Shown: in pieces, positions 63,899 to 64,000 of the stretch
Numbering within the stretch: position 1 is the first letter of the stretch
Layout: every line of letters starts with the position of its first letter
Assembly: GCA_026545765.1 (NCBI GenBank)
Contig: CM048840.1
Coordinates: forward strand, 57,412,580 to 57,476,579
Source of the DNA: Plantago major
Lineage: Eukaryota; Streptophyta; Magnoliopsida; Lamiales; Plantaginaceae
Direction of reading: 5' to 3'
Length of the DNA stretch: 64,000 nucleotides
Notes under the pieces: model-generated
Seen by the model: only the letters and a program-made list of their open reading frames with translations
What the model was told of the DNA's origin: nothing
The model's database searches: none
Position numbers and translations under genes: made by a program

Positions 63899-64000
63899 CT
63901 TCTTTTAACCTAGTTTTGAAAAAAGCTCCAAGAGCCATACATGACATTGAGATATCTTTGGAGCTTGGTTATTCATTGATTTTGTTCATCAAATCAAGAT

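Larger units (their letters stand above)
58620..64000 (+). mobile_element. Athila-like Ty3/gypsy LTR retrotransposon, decayed, right end outside window
   Basis: Order seen: LTR, Asp-tRNA-type primer-binding site, leader, gag remnant, post-pol hairpin motif, internal leader with TATA box, env-like ORF, T-rich stretch, GC-dyad cluster. This gag-to-env-like order with an Asp-type PBS is characteristic of the Athila lineage. Protease, reverse transcriptase, RNase H and integrase are absent, as only about 200 bp separate the gag end from the post-pol motif, so the copy would be non-autonomous. No 3' LTR is visible before the window ends. The part from about 61490 could instead belong to a second, nested element. 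The join with the satellite at 58619/58620 is abrupt. The expected TG terminus is not clear there (it reads TACGAAG). Confidence 0.78.

Overview
The window looks like plant (angiosperm, probably eudicot) heterochromatin. About 57 kb is one AT-rich tandem satellite. It is broken by a plant-type LINE fragment and ends against a decayed Athila-like Ty3/gypsy LTR retrotransposon. I see no host protein-coding gene, tRNA, rRNA or CRISPR array. The organism call rests on two things: a LINE ORF1 with a plant-type CCHC knuckle, and the Athila combination of an Asp-tRNA-type primer-binding site, a gag, the post-pol hairpin motif and an env-like 'plant transposon protein' ORF. The sequence alone does not give a species.

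Layout: 1-44198 is satellite; 44199-45480 is a minus-strand LINE insertion with a perfect 15-bp target-site duplication (44184-44198 and 45481-45495); 45481-58619 is satellite; 58620-64000 is the LTR retroelement, running off the right edge. The satellite has three levels. The base unit is a 56-59 bp subunit, usually with a TTTAA(C/A)TCTC core. Seven diverged subunits (A to G) form a ~397-bp heptamer with two flavours. A ~169-bp A-F-G trimer is mixed in, giving 566-bp (7+3), ~731-736-bp (13) and 1190-bp (21) higher-order periods. Longer segmental duplications (2.48 kb and ~4.7 kb) can be traced by private variants.

The left ~27 kb differs in quality from the rest. Blocks rich in 1-5 base indels at subunit junctions carry CGC(T) where clean blocks carry CGT(T), and they do so at the homologous position of five different subunits at once. 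This looks more like a context-dependent consensus error in an unanchored array than like evolution, but read data are needed to decide.

The LTR element reads in order: 5' LTR with TATA box and a possible polyadenylation signal, PBS, leader, gag pseudogene (stops and frameshifts), no protease/RT/RNase H/integrase, the post-pol motif, a leader with its own TATA box and a good candidate intron, an env-like ORF interrupted by one in-frame stop, then a T-rich stretch and a cluster of four GC-rich dyads before another TATA-like site. It would be non-autonomous. I found no convincing new gene system. The most unusual features are the satellite hierarchy, the block-wise CG-context signature, and the GC-rich dyad cassettes upstream of each TATA-like box in the retroelement.
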